Source: Nemertoderma westbladi (lineage: Eukaryota > Xenacoelomorpha > Nemertodermatida > Nemertodermatidae). Taken from it: a stretch of 59,446 bases of DNA. The translations under genes and the position numbers were made by a program. Under the pieces are notes generated by a model, which had not been told where the DNA came from, did no database searches, and was given only the letters and a program-made list of their open reading frames with translations. Below, one piece after another: positions 12,011 through 24,612 of this stretch. The DNA lies in assembly GCA_032718475.1 (NCBI GenBank), contig JAUCBJ010003217.1:1-59446 (forward strand), in the 5' to 3' direction. Every line of letters starts with the position of its first letter. Within the stretch, counting starts at the first letter, position 1.

Positions 12011-12615
12011 GAGAGCACAAGTGCTTTTTGCAAGTGCAAACAAGTGCTTATTGACCGAGTTCGAGACTGTTTCCTTTACTGGTACCGCAGTAGGCCCACA
12101 GCAGTTAAAATTACGTATCAATCAATACCAGTAAATAATTTAATTTCTCATATAAAAGAGTGTCCCCGATAAAAAAAAAAAGAAAGAACTCTCTAATTTC
12201 AATTATCCGAAATTCAGATATTCTGCCCTCGTGTATTGAGTTTTGAGCAGTAAATTATCTTGATCACCGTTGACTGTGAACGACGCAACGTGTGGTTTTG
12301 CGGTACACAGCGCGGTTTACCGCAGCCCATTGAATTAACTGTGAACAGATATACGACGAGTTACCGCAACGGCAGGTCGGCACCACAACGGTACCATTGA
12401 GTGCGAACCGGGGGCTCTAAAGCAGTTTCTACAAAGTTACAAAAAAAAAAGCTGATTAATTTCCAAAAATCTTTGTAGTAATGTTCTAAAGTTATACGAA
12501 ACCGAACAAATCATAATATGAAATCCAAACTTAAACGCATAAATATTGTTGGTTAATTAGGATCGATTTTGATCACGTGATTATAAACACAATGGAAATA
12601 AAGCGTTTGAGAGAC

Positions 12616-12645
12616 ATACCTTCAGACACCAGTCTCTGAAGGTAT
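12616..12645. other. Perfect 11-bp stem hairpin
   Basis: ATACCTTCAGA at 12616-12626 and TCTGAAGGTAT at 12635-12645 are perfect inverted copies separated by 8 bases. No U-tract or gene end adjoins it, so its role is unknown. Confidence 0.7.
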
Positions 12646-13506
12646 TGATATAATTGATATCTGTCAGGGCTCACAACATTCAACATTAAGTATAAGTTGT
12701 GCTTTACATTCATTGTACACTTGCTGTAGGCCTACACTGTGATCAATTAAGGGGCAGTTAGCTGTTTCCTGTAATATATTAATAAGAACCAGCATTAGTA
12801 GCAACACCCCATAGATAAAGACAGAGCACAATGTAACGAACGACCAATGTGAATTATAATTATAAAAACACACAATGTAAATACAATATTATTTGTACCG
12901 TTAATTAAGGGTGGCTATTATGCGATCGCTCATCCCTTTAGTCTCTTAGTCAGTTAGTGTCTAAGCTCCTTTGTGCATAAACACTGAATAGGGAATAGCC
13001 ATACTACAGTAGAGTGCAGGGTGTAAACGCTGAGACGACAACCATTATCAACATTAACATTAATTAGTGTTAATATTGTACATGTTACACAGAAGGCCAT
13101 TCGAAATATATGTAGCTATAAACGAGAATGAAGAGCATAGGTTACAGTTGAGTATTTATCGTTCTCGGGTCTCGGTGGTGGTGTTGTGGGTTGCGATGCG
13201 TGCGTGTCCTTTACAACACCTATGGTATTTTCTAATTGTACCATTGAAATTGCAACCATGCAATTATATCAATTATTGTATCCCTGCATATGTACATTTG
13301 CATTCATATAGCAATGCAAAATTGTCTGCTTTATAAATATTTTAACACTTGCAAACTTTGGTTTATTGTTTTGGTTTCATACAACCGTATCTGTTACAAG
13401 TTGATTTACTTAACATTGCAATGGATACAATTTGGTGGATATAAATTCATAATGGATATAATAACGGAGCGGAGAGGAAGGATTATTGATTCTGGAACAT
13501 TCAAGT

Positions 13507-13562
13507 CCCCCCCCCCCCCCCCCCCCCCTATATATATATATATATTATATAATAATATATAT
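13507..13562. repeat. Poly-C (22) followed by TA microsatellite
   Basis: A run of 22 C (13507-13528) is directly followed by TA repeats and mixed TA/TTA to about 13562. A second poly-C tract of 21 occurs at 35283-35303. Confidence 0.9.
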
Positions 13563-14856
13563 AAGATCCACCTCCAGACGCGGTAAAAGGAGATACAGTG
13601 TACGTACAGATATAATGGGGTGTTTAGGGATACGGACATAATTGGACGGAGGCACTTGTAAACGGACGCAATTGGATACAACCCCAAATTTATATCATCC
13701 ATTGTGCCACTTTCATGCTCGTTATTCTAACTGGAGAAACCAAAACCATGCCACGGGATAATAATGATGGAATCCTTTGTGAACAAACAAAAATCAGATA
13801 GGATAATAATGTCTCTATTAGTTCCTCTTTATAATTAATGAGCCAATTTACTCCTGGAAATTTCTACGAAAATAAAAATATAAATATACGTAAATAATGT
13901 ACATATTTTAATTCAAAGGGGCCATATAAAATTAAATAAAAAATGTAGATTCAACGACAAACAATAAACAACACACTATAGATACAATGTGATATAATAT
14001 ATAGGCCTATATAGTAGTTGAAATTATTTGATTAATCATTGAGTGATGTTTGTTTACTAGGTGGAACGCTAGATCCAAGAAGTTCAAAGGAAAAAATAAC
14101 AACCAGTCAAAGCTGCGAGATAGCGCACTTTGTCTTCTTATTTGCTATTCAATCAACGAATGAATAAAATTATCAATAATTCATGCCTTTATGTTACTCT
14201 TAGTAATAATAATAACAGGATAAAGAGTAATTGAATCATACAAAATAATGAAGTGTATTGTGTTCGGCGTAGGGAATGCAGTATGTCAAGAAATTTACTA
14301 TTAAATCATCATCACCGTGAACCTGGGCATCTTGACAGTAAGTCAGAAGGATTATATTGTTCGAAGTTAGCGTTTAAACGGGTTCAGTCTTTACGGGATT
14401 TCCGAGATCGTGACCGGGAATATAACTCCTCGGGATCCCGTTTTTCGCGATCGGGATTGCAATTTTTCATTAAATTTCCTCATAGTTATTAGTATATGTG
14501 GCGGGTTTTGGGTATCACTCACTTTATCTTACACTTCTGAAATATTAGTAAGATAAAGTTAGATTAATATTATTTTGCAATTTATTTACTCTGGTTGGTT
14601 TATTGACATAAAAATTCGATATAATCAAAACATTTCCTTTCTGCAGGAACTATTTATCAGATATTCAACAAATTTACTTTACAATTTAAACTTCGGAATC
14701 CCGTTACAAAAAATGCCGGGATCGGGATTGCATTTTTCGCCGGGATCCCGGTTTTTCTGGATCGGGATCACGTTTAAATACGAAGTACTGGCTGACAGGT
14801 AGTAAAAAGAATTTAAAATCAGAGTTAAAATTAACGTTCAAAAGGCGTTAGGTCTT

Positions 14857-14960
14857 TAATGATGTAATGTAAATGGTTTCGTTCAGAAGTGGAAAAAATG
14901 AGAAAGCGCGTCACCGGGGGTTGAACCAGCGCTATACGTACGATTCGGCCTAACAGGCCT
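14857..14960 (-). mobile_element. tRNA-derived SINE, truncated copy
   Basis: Closely matches the fuller copy at 42690-42850. It shares the tail, the AGAAAGCGCGTCAC block and a perfect RNA polymerase III B box (GGTTCAACCCC on the minus strand, 14917-14927). Similarity stops at about 14960, before the A-box half, so the head is missing. Confidence 0.6.
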
Positions 14961-14965
14961 CATCT

Positions 14966-15220
14966 TTAGGCTTTGGAGGTAGATAGGGAGGGGCATCTGG
15001 CGCATTTAGTTGCGTGGTAGCGGTCTTTGCACGGTTCAGTGCAGAATTTGCCTGGACAACCACCACATAGTGAGTGGAAGGGTATTGGGTTGATCTTGAT
15101 AAACTGGAGGTGGTAAAAGCCATGTGGGGTTATTCGGGTAATAACGTGGCCGTGGTGGATACGTTGACCAAATGAGTTTCCATTCGCCATGAGAGGCTGG
15201 ACCCCGGATGTAGCCAACAT
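14966..15220 (-). CDS. Small Cys/His-rich ORF, unknown
   Basis: An 84-residue ORF with a genuine ATG at 15220. The C-terminal part has Cys and His spaced C-x2-C-x4-C-x3-C-x5-H-x3-C-x2-C, reading CGGCPGKFC, then EPCKDRYH, then KCARC. That resembles a compact zinc-binding knuckle or half of a RING/PHD-like finger. Upstream is a His-rich stretch (GQRIHHGHVITRITPHGFYH). It may be the tail of a degraded transposase (piggyBac transposases end in a Cys-rich domain) or an exon of a longer gene. It abuts a SINE copy on one side and the 41-bp array on the other. I do not recognise the family. Confidence 0.35.
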   Translation of the reverse strand: MLATSGVQPLMANGNSFGQRIHHGHVITRITPHGFYHLQFIKINPIPFHSLCGGCPGKFCTEPCKDRYHATKCARCPSLSTSKA

Positions 15221-15320
15221 CTTCGAATATTTGGAGACGACTAGCGCGGAAGTTCTTATATTATTTATTATACAATTTATGGGGGAAGATTAATTCTACA
15301 AGACTTGATTCGTCGACCAT

Positions 15321-18300
15321 TTTTAAAGCATAGAGGGGGCAGATAGGTGCTGGCCGAGCATTCTTAAAGCATAGAGGAGACAGATGGGTGCTGGCCGAGC
15401 ATTCTTAGAGCATTGAGGAGGCAGATAGGTGCAGGCCGAGCATTCTTAAAGCATAGAGGAGGCAGATAGATGCAAGCCGTGCATTCTTAAAGCATAGAGG
15501 AGGCAGATAGGTGCTGGTCGAGCATTCTTAAAGCATAGAGGAGACAGATGGGTGCTGGCCGAGCATTCTTAAAGCATAGAGGAGGCAGATAGATGCAAGC
15601 CGTGCATTCTTAAAGCATAGAGGAGGCAGATAGGTGCTGGTCGAGCATTCTTAAAGCATAGAGGAGACAGATGGGTGCTGGCCGAGCATTCTTAAAGCAT
15701 AGAGGAGGCAGATGGGTGCTGGCCGAGCATTCTTAAAGCATAGAGGAGGCAGATAGATGCAAGCCGTGCATTCTTAAAGCATAGAGGAGGCAGATAGGTG
15801 CTGGTCGAGCATTCTTAAAGCATAGAGGAGACAGATATGTGCTGGCCGAGCATTCTTAAAGCATAGAGGAGACAGATGGGTGCTGGCCGAGCATTCTTAA
15901 AGCATAGAGGAGACAGATATGTGCTGGCCGAGCATTCTTAAAGCATAGAGGAGACAGATGGGTGCTGGCCGAGCATTCTTAAAGCATAGAGGAGGCAGAT
16001 AGGTGCTGGTCGAGCATTCTTAAAGCATAGAGGAGACAGATATGTGCTGGCCGAGCATTCTTAAAGCATAGAGGAGACAGATATGTGCTGGCCGAGCATT
16101 CTTAAAGCATAGAGGAGACAGATGGGTGCTGGCCGAGCATTCTTAAAGCATAGAGGAGGCAGATAGATGCAAGCCGTGCATTCTTAAAGCATAGAGGAGG
16201 CAGATAGGTGCTGGTCGAGCATTCTTAAAGCATAGAGGAGACAGATATGTGCTGGCCGAGCATTCTTAAAACATAGAGGAGACAGATGGGTGCTGGCCGA
16301 GCATTCTTAAAACATAGAGGATGCAGATGGGTGCAGGCCGAGCATTCTAAAAGCATAGAGGAGGCAGATAGGTGCAAGCCGAGCATTCTTAAAGCATAGA
16401 GGAGACAGATGGGTGCTGGCCGAGCATTCTTAAAGCATAGAGGAGACAGATGGGTGCTGGCCGAGCATTCTTAAAGCATAGAGGAGACAGATGGGTGCTG
16501 GCCGAGCATTCTTAAAACATAGAGGATGCAGATGGGTGCAGGCCGAGCATTCTAAAAGCATAGAGGAGGCAGATAGGTGCAAGCCGAGCATTCTTAAAGC
16601 ATAGAGGAGGCAGATAGGTGCTGGTCGAGCATTCTTAAAGCATAGATGAGACAGATGGGTGCTGGCCGAGCATTCTTAAAGCATAGAGGAGACAGATGGG
16701 TGCTGGCCGAGCATTCTTAGAGCATTGAGGAGGCAGATAGGTGCTGGCCGAGCATTCTTAAAGCATAGAGGAGACAGATGGGTGCTGGCCGAGCATTCTT
16801 AGAGCATTGAGGAGGCAGATAGGTGCAGGCCGAGCATTCTTAAAGCATAGAGGAGACAGATGGGTGCTGGCCGAGCATTATTAAAGCATAGAGGAGACAG
16901 ATGGGTGCTGGCCGAGCATTCTTAAAACATAGAGGATGCAGATGGGTGCAGGCCGAGCATTCTAAAAGCATAGAGGAGGCAGATGGGTGCTGGCCGAGCA
17001 TTCTTAGAGCATTGAGGAGGCAGATAGGTGCAGGCCGAGCATTCTTAAAGCATAGAGGAGACAGATGGGTGCTGGCCGAGCATTATTAAAGCATAGAGGA
17101 GACAGATGGGTGCTGGCCGAGCATTCTTAAAACATAGAGGATGCAGATGGGTGCAGGCCGAGCATTCTAAAAGCATAGAGGAGGCAGATAGATGCAAGCC
17201 GTGCATTCTTAAAGCATAGAGGAGGCAGATAGGTGCTGGTCGAGCATTCTTAAAGCATAGAGGAGACAGATGGGTGCTGGCCGAGCATTCTTAAAGCATA
17301 GAGGAGACAGATATGTGCTGGCCGAGCATTCTTAAAGCATAGAGGAGACAGATGGGTGCTGGCCGAGCATTCTTAAAGCATAGAGGAGACAGATGGGTGC
17401 TGGCCGAGCATTCTTAAAACATAGAGGATGCAGATGGGTGCAGGCCGAGCATTCTAAAAGCATAGAGGAGGCAGATAGGTGCAAGCCGAGCATTCTTAAA
17501 GCATAGAGGAGACAGATGGGTGCTGGCCGAGCATTCTTAAAGCATAGAGGAGACAGATGGGTGCTGGCCGAGCATTCTTAAAGCATAGAGGAGACAGATG
17601 GGTGCTGGCCGAGCATTCTTAAAACATAGAGGATGCAGATGGGTGCAGGCCGAGCATTCTAAAAGCATAGAGGAGGCAGATAGGTGCAAGCCGAGCATTC
17701 TTAAAGCATAGAGGAGACAGATGGGTGCTGGCCGAGCATTCTTAAAGCATAGAGGAGACAGATGGGTGCTGGCCGAGCATTCTTAAAACATAGAGGATGC
17801 AGATGGGTGCAGGCCGAGCATTCTAAAAGCATAGAGGAGGCAGATAGGTGCAAGCCGAGCATTCTTAAAGCATAGAGGAGACAGATGGGTGCTGGCCGAG
17901 CATTCTTAAAGCATAGAGGAGACAGATGGGTGCTGGCCGAGCATTCTTAAAACATAGAGGATGCAGATGGGTGCAGGCCGAGCATTCTAAAAGCATAGAG
18001 GAGGCAGATAGATGCAAGCCGTGCATTCTTAAAGCATAGAGGAGGCAGATAGGTGCAAGCCGAGCATTCTTAAAGCATAGAGGAGACAGATGGGTGCTGG
18101 CCGAGCATTCTTAAAGCATAGAGGAGACAGATATGTGCTGGCCGAGCATTCTTAAAGCATAGAGGAGACAGATGGGTGCTGGCCGAGCATTCTTAAAGCA
18201 TAGAGGAGACAGATGGGTGCTGGCCGAGCATTCTTAAAACATAGAGGATGCAGATGGGTGCAGGCCGAGCATTCTAAAAGCATAGAGGAGGCAGATAGGT

Positions 18301-21300
18301 GCAAGCCGAGCATTCTTAAAGCATAGAGGAGACAGATGGGTGCTGGCCGAGCATTCTTAAAGCATAGAGGAGACAGATGGGTGCTGGCCGAGCATTCTTA
18401 AAGCATAGAGGAGACAGATGGGTGCTGGCCGAGCATTCTTAAAACATAGAGGATGCAGATGGGTGCAGGCCGAGCATTCTAAAAGCATAGAGGAGGCAGA
18501 TAGGTGCAAGCCGAGCATTCTTAAAGCATAGAGGAGACAGATGGGTGCTGGCCGAGCATTCTTAAAGCATAGAGGAGACAGATGGGTGCTGGCCGAGCAT
18601 TCTTAAAACATAGAGGATGCAGATGGGTGCAGGCCGAGCATTCTAAAAGCATAGAGGAGGCAGATAGGTGCAAGCCGAGCATTCTTAAAGCATAGAGGAG
18701 ACAGATGGGTGCTGGCCGAGCATTCTTAAAGCATAGAGGAGACAGATGGGTGCTGGCCGAGCATTCTTAAAGCATAGAGGAGACAGATGGGTGCTGGCCG
18801 AGCATTCTTAAAACATAGAGGATGCAGATGGGTGCAGGCCGAGCATTCTAAAAGCATAGAGGAGGCAGATAGGTGCAAGCCGAGCATTCTTAAAGCATAG
18901 AGGAGGCAGATAGGTGCTGGTCGAGCATTCTTAAAGCATAGATGAGACAGATGGGTGCTGGCCGAGCATTCTTAAAGCATAGAGGAGACAGATGGGTGCT
19001 GGCCGAGCATTCTTAAAGCATAGAGGAGACAGATGGGTGCTGGCCGAGCATTCTTAAAACATAGAGGATGCAGATGGGTGCAGGCCGAGCATTCTAAAAG
19101 CATAGAGGAGGCAGATAGGTGCAAGCCGAGCATTCTTAAAGCATAGAGGAGGCAGATAGGTGCTGGCCGAGCATTCTTAAAGCATAGAGGAGGCAGATAG
19201 GTGCTGGCCAAGCATTCTTAAAGCATAGAGGAGGCGGCAGATAGGTGCAAGCCGAGCATTCTTAAAGCATAGAGGAGGCAGATAGGTGCTGGCCGAGCAT
19301 TCTTAAAGCATAGAGGAGGCAGATAGGTGCAAGCCGAGGATTCTTAAAGCCTAGAGGAGGCAGATAGGTGCTGGCCGAGCATTCTTAAAGCATAGAGGAG
19401 GCAGATAGGTGCAAGCCGAGCATTCTTAAAGCATAGAGGAGGCAGATAGGTGCTGGCCGAGCATTCTTAAAGCATAGAGGAGGTAGATAGGTGCTGGCCG
19501 AGCATTCTTAAAGCATAGAGGAGGCAGATAGGTGCAAGCCGAGGATTCTTAAAGCCTAGAGGAGGCAGATAGGTGCTGGCCGAGCATTCTTAAAGCATAG
19601 AGGAGGCAGATAGGTGCAAGCCGAGCATTCTTAAAGCATAGAGGAGGCAGATAGGTGCTGGCCGAGCATTCTTAAAGCATAGAGGAGGTAGATAGGTGCT
19701 GGCCGAGCATTCTTAAAGCATAGAGGAGGCAGATAGGTGCAGGCCGAGCATTCTTAAAGCATAGATGAGGCAGATGGGTGGGTGCTGGCCGAGCATTCTT
19801 AAAGCATAGAGCAGGCAGATAGGTGCTGGTCGAGCATTCTTAAAGCATAGAGGAGGCAGATAGGTGCAAGCCGAGCATTCTTAAAGCATAGAGGAGGCAG
19901 ATAGGTGCTGGCCGAGCATTCTTAAAGCATAGAGGAGGTAGATAGGTGCTGGCCGAGCATTCTTAAAGCATAGAGGAGGCAGATAGGTGCAGGCCGAGCA
20001 TTCTTAAAGCATAGATGAGGCAGATGGGTGGGTGCTGGCCGAGCATTCTTAAAGCATAGAGCAGGCAGATAGGTGCTGGCCGAGCATTCTTAAAGCATAG
20101 AGGAGACAGATGGGTGCTGGCCGAGCATTCTTAAAGCATAGAGGAGGCAGATAGGTGCTGGCCGAGCATTCTTAAAGCATAGAGGAGGCAGATGGGTGCT
20201 GGCCGAGCATTCTTAAAGCATAGAGGAGGCAGATGGGTGCTGGCCGAGCATTCTTAAAGCATAGAGGAGGCAGATGGGTGCTGGCCGAGCATTCTTAAAG
20301 CATAGAGGAGGCAGATAGGTGCAGGTCGAGCATTCTTAAAGCATAGATGAGGTAGATAGATGCTGGCCGAGCATTCTTAAAGCATAGGGGAGGTAGATAG
20401 GTGCAGGCCGAGCATTCTTAAAGCATAGATGAGGCAGATGGGTGGGTGCTGGCTGAGCATTCTTAAAGCATAGAGGAGGCAGATAGGTGCTGGCCGAGCA
20501 TTCTTAAAGCATAGAGGAGGCAGATAGGTGCTGGCCGAGCATTCTTAAAGCATAGAGGAGGCAGATAGGTGCAAGCCGAGCATTCATACAGCATAGGAGG
20601 AGGCATATAGGTGCAGGCCGAGCATTCTTAAAGCATAGAGGAGGCAGATAGGTGCTGGTCGAGCATTCTTAAAGCATAGAGGAGGCAGATAGGTGCTGGC
20701 CGAGCATTCTTAAAGCCTAGAGGAGGCAGATAGGTGCTGGCCGTGCATTCTTAAAGCATAGAGGAGGCAGATAGGTGCTGGCCGAGCATTCTTAAAGCAT
20801 AGAGGAGGCAGATGGGTGCTGGCCGAGCATTCTTAAAGCATAGAGGAGGCAGATAGGTGCAAGCCGAGCATTCTTAAAGCATAGAGGAGGCAGATAGGTG
20901 GAAGCCGAGCATTCTTAAAGCATAGAGGAGGCAGATAGGTGCTGGCCGAGCATTCTTAAAGCATAGAGGAGGCAGATGGGTGCTGGCCGAGCATTCTTAA
21001 AGCATAGAGGAGGCAGATGGGTGCTGGCCGAGCATTCTTAAAGCATAGAGGAGGCAGATGGGTGCTGGCCGAGCATTCTTAAAGCATAGAGGAGGCAGAT
21101 GGGTGCTGACCGAGCATTCTTAAAGCATAGAGGATGCAGATGGGTGCTGGCCGAGCATTCTTAAAGCACAGAGGAGGCAGATAGGTGCTGGCCGAGCATT
21201 CTTAAAGCATACAGTAGAGGAGGCAGATAAGTGCTGGCCGAGCATTCTTAAAGCATAGAGGAGGCAGATAGGTGCTGGCCGAGCATTCTTAAAGCATAGA

Positions 21301-21868
21301 GGAGGCAGATAGGTGCTGGCCGAGCATTCTTAAAGCATAGAGGAGGCAGATAGGTGCTGGCCGAGCATTCTTAAAGCATAGAGGAGGCCGATAGGTGCTG
21401 GCCGAGCATTCTTAAAGCATAGAGGAGGCAGATAGGTGGTGGCCGAGCATTGTTAAAGCATAGAGGAGGCAGATGGGTGCTGGCCGAGCATTCTTAAAGC
21501 ACAGAGGAGGCAGATAGGTGCTGGCCGAGCATTCTTAAAGCATAGAGGAGGCATATAGGTGCTGGCCGAGCATTCTTAAAGCATAGAGGAGGCAGATGGG
21601 TGCTGACCGAGCATTCTTAAAGCATAGAGGAGGCAGATGGGTGCTGGCCGAGCATTCTTAAAGCACAGAGGAGGCAGATAGGTGCTGGCCGAGCATTCTA
21701 AAAGCATACAGTAGAGGAGGCAGATAAGTGCTGGCCGAGCATTCTTAAAGCATAGAGGAGGCAGATATGTGCTGGCCGAGCATTCTTAAAGCATAGAGGA
21801 GGCAGATAGGTGCTGGCCGAGCATTCTTAAAGCATAGAGGAGGCAGATAGGTGCAAGCCGAGCATTCT
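15321..21868. repeat. 41-bp satellite array, about 160 copies
   Basis: A 6.5-kb array of a 41-bp unit containing CTTAAAGCATAGAGGAGGCA, then GATAGGTGCTGGCCGAGCATT. Subtypes are defined by GGAGACAGATGGG, GGATGCAGATGGGTGCAGG, AGATGCAAGCCGTGC and AGGTGCAAGCCGAGC. In 16.3-19.1 kb the subtypes recur as blocks of 4-6 units, which is a higher-order repeat. From 19.2 kb onward the array is dominated by plain GGAGGCAGATAGG units. ORFs inside it are repeat translations. Confidence 0.97.
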
Positions 21869-23288
21869 TCTGATATGAGTGGTTTGGATTTTGTGGAGAT
21901 CTTTCAGATTTTGGAGCGATAAATGGGGGCCAATAACGGATACTGCATAGAGAGTCGTGAGTGACTTTCATATTGAAGATTGTGAGACCGGGTTTAATAG
22001 AGAGAAGCTGAAGACTGTTGATAGAGCCAATCATTTTAAAAGTACTTTATTATTTTGTTTTGTTGTGAGTACTGAAACAGAGGTCGAGGGTTATAGTTTA
22101 CACAGAGGTAATCGCAGTAATTCGTAATTTCCACTGTGTTCCCGCCGTAAGATAGTTTATCTCCCTTTCTGAACTTTACAATTTTCGTTTTTTTGTGTAT
22201 TAAATTACAAACTCCCCAAATTTAATACAAACTACCCCAAAATAATTACATAACTCTCCCCAAAATAAATATATACTTTAAATATATATCTTTCCACAAA
22301 TTTTTTAATACATTTTCTAAAAATAAATACACATATTATTCCCAAAAATGAAATATATACGTCATCAAATTTACCGTTGGAATTATTAAAATGTCAGATA
22401 AACAAAAAATTATATATTTAATTAATAATAAACTACACAGCCACATCTATGTTCTTCTGAAATATTGACTTAAATTACGTGCAAATGAATATAGTGATGA
22501 ATTTCCTTGAAGTGAAGTGACTCCACGGCATTCCTTCCTGAATTTCCACAAACCGTATACCATCGTTTTATTGCGCTGTATTGTTGTATATTTTATAATT
22601 TAATTTATTTTAATGGCCTTGAGAGTGAAGCGGCAGCACAATTTGGTACTTGGGTTCGCGCCATGTATTCGACTAATTGAGACCCCGAGGTATGACAGAT
22701 TCGCACCACCCGTAGTGCTTACGGCGCCATAGCTGGACTGCATTAGGTTGTCATTAGCTTGTTTGGTGACTATAATGAAGTGGTTGTCTTCACCTTGTTA
22801 ATATGACATTTAAACATAACAAAATCCTGATGACTTGCTTAGTAACATTATTTTGAGAATTGTGCATTTTTCGTAAATATTGTTATCGTATTTTGATATA
22901 TTATATTAATTCACATTAACTTTCTTACACAGGGTCAAAAAACGGTAAATAAATCTAAACTTTAGAAATACATACCTTTTAAATAAGCGAAATTAAAATA
23001 TTCTGCTTAGCGAAATCTCATTGGACCGATTGACCGATGGTAATTTTCAATACTTTCTATCATATGTACATTGTCAATTTTAATCATATTGACGGCGCCG
23101 TTACTAAGATATTGATGTTCAAACATTGCTCCAGACATACAGACAGACTGTCTATCTATAATCATTGCAGCTGCAGCACATTGAGATGCTATGATGGCTT
23201 AACAATAAATAATTGTGCCACCGCCTTGCAATATACAATTGGCTTGCTGCAATGCAGCGTGCATTAAGATTGTTATGCCGGTGTACAA
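21869..23288. other. Unique AT-rich region
   Basis: About 1.4 kb with no supported gene. A minus-strand 60-residue open stretch (21870-22034) runs into the satellite and has no recognisable features. 22200-22320 is rich in CCCCAAA-containing near-repeats (for example CTCCCCAAAT and CTCCCCAAAATAA). Confidence 0.55.
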
Positions 23289-23748
23289 GGCTGAGATAAC
23301 TCCCTCTTGAAATTAACTCCCCAGTCGTCTCAGCCTAGGCTGAGAACATTCCTCAGTCGTCTCAGCCTAGGCTGGGAACACTCCTCAGTCGTCTCAGCCT
23401 AGGTTGGGAACACTCCCCAGTTATCTCAGCCTAGGATGATAACACTCCTCAGTCGTCTCAGCCTAGGCTGGGAACACTCCCCAGTTATCTCAGCCTAAGC
23501 TGATAACAATCCCCTCAGGCTGAGATAGCTCCCCCTTAGCCTGAGATGACTCCCCGAATTGAGTCATAGTTCACATCCGTACCTGTGGTATTTTCGTATA
23601 TTGCAAAAATAAGACTGTAACCTATGTTATTGAGTCATCGTTTATTGTTTTGGTTAGAAAAGAAATCTAGGGAGAAAACTGGGGAGTGTTCTCAGCTTAG
23701 GCTGAGAAGACTGAGGAGTCATATTTGGTGGGGAGTTATCTCAGCCTG
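23289..23748. repeat. Cluster of palindromic units (CTCAGCCTAGGCTGAG)
   Basis: Six or more tandem units of about 32 bp carry ACTCC(C/T)CAGT, GTCTCAGCC and TAGGCTGRGAAC; the central CTCAGCCTAGGCTGAG is a perfect 16-bp palindrome. Degenerate units continue to 23560, and inverted-sense copies (AACTGGGGAGTGTTCTCAGC and GGGGAGTTATCTCAGCCTG) lie at 23678-23748. The whole can fold into many alternative hairpins. Confidence 0.85.
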
Positions 23749-24605
23749 TTGTTACACCAGCAGACAAACAGTTGTGACTATTTGGCCAGCACCGGACCGA
23801 AATGATATGGTAAGTCTATGATGTCGTGCGTGGGTGTACATTAATTTCGTTCATAACACTGTAATGTGCAACTTCACACACAAGTATCTAAATGGTAGGT
23901 CTAAGTAGCATTTTTGTACCGATTGGGTCGTATCCAAATTGTCCAGACATATCTACCAGAGTTGCTATAGCAACGCGTGTCAATCAGGCAGGTGAAAAGT
24001 ATTGTTGAAATTTTGGAAATATTTCGAATTATTAAAAAAAAGTTGTATAAATGATATTCATAATAGATGTGTTATAGTCTATAGTTTGCTTGTCTGTTAC
24101 GAACCAACCAACAGCGATTAAACAAGGCGCATAAGTAAGTAGACAGACAGCCAGCTACTAAACTATTCATTCCAAACCCTCCCAACCCAACCAGTGAGAA
24201 CTCTATAAATTCCTAGGATTGGGCCTATTCTCACTCTGTATAGAACTACAGAATAATTTGTATAATTTTTACTTGTAATTACTTTTAGTTTTAAATATAT
24301 AGAGCAATTTAATCATCATCACTGTAGGTTAATATTTTAATGTTATGATATATTTATAATAAATTTATAGTTAAAAAACTTAAGAGGTAATATTTAATTT
24401 TACATGATAAATCTATAATAAATTTATAAATCGTGGTGAAATTTTTTTGTTATTGATAATAATGTCGAATTTTTACTCTTATATCCCGAGGATGTGTGTT
24501 ACTCTTCAATTCATTAAAGTTTGTTCGCTTAATATTAGAATTAACTTTTTGTAAAAAATTTGTAATCTAGACTACAGTACTAGACAAACAACGACATAGT
24601 CAGTT
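23749..24605. other. Unique AT-rich region
   Basis: No gene or strong repeat. Short AT-rich direct repeats (AATAAATTTATA) occur at 24355-24430. Confidence 0.5.
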
Positions 24606-24612
24606 GTTTTAA

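Larger units (their letters stand above)
12011..14856. other. Unique AT-rich region between satellite arrays
   Basis: No gene that I can support. Just after the 31-bp array CAAGTGC occurs three times (12018-12052). At 14390-14460 and 14700-14770 two loosely related GC-richer patches contain GGGATCCCG, GATCGGGATTGCA and poly-T, and look like degraded copies of one repeat. A hairpin (12616-12645) and a microsatellite (13507) are listed separately. Confidence 0.55.

Noticed and set aside
5396-12039. Many overlapping ORFs of 60-285 codons (TYNISSGRVV-type repeats)
   Set aside because: Direct translations of the 31-bp satellite. They change frame every unit, start at arbitrary points and end at random variants.
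12664-12873. Minus-strand 69-codon ORF with a hydrophobic segment and an internal acceptor-like TTACAG
   Set aside because: It begins at GTG with no useful ATG, and the Cys-containing tail matches nothing I know. It might be a terminal exon but cannot be supported.
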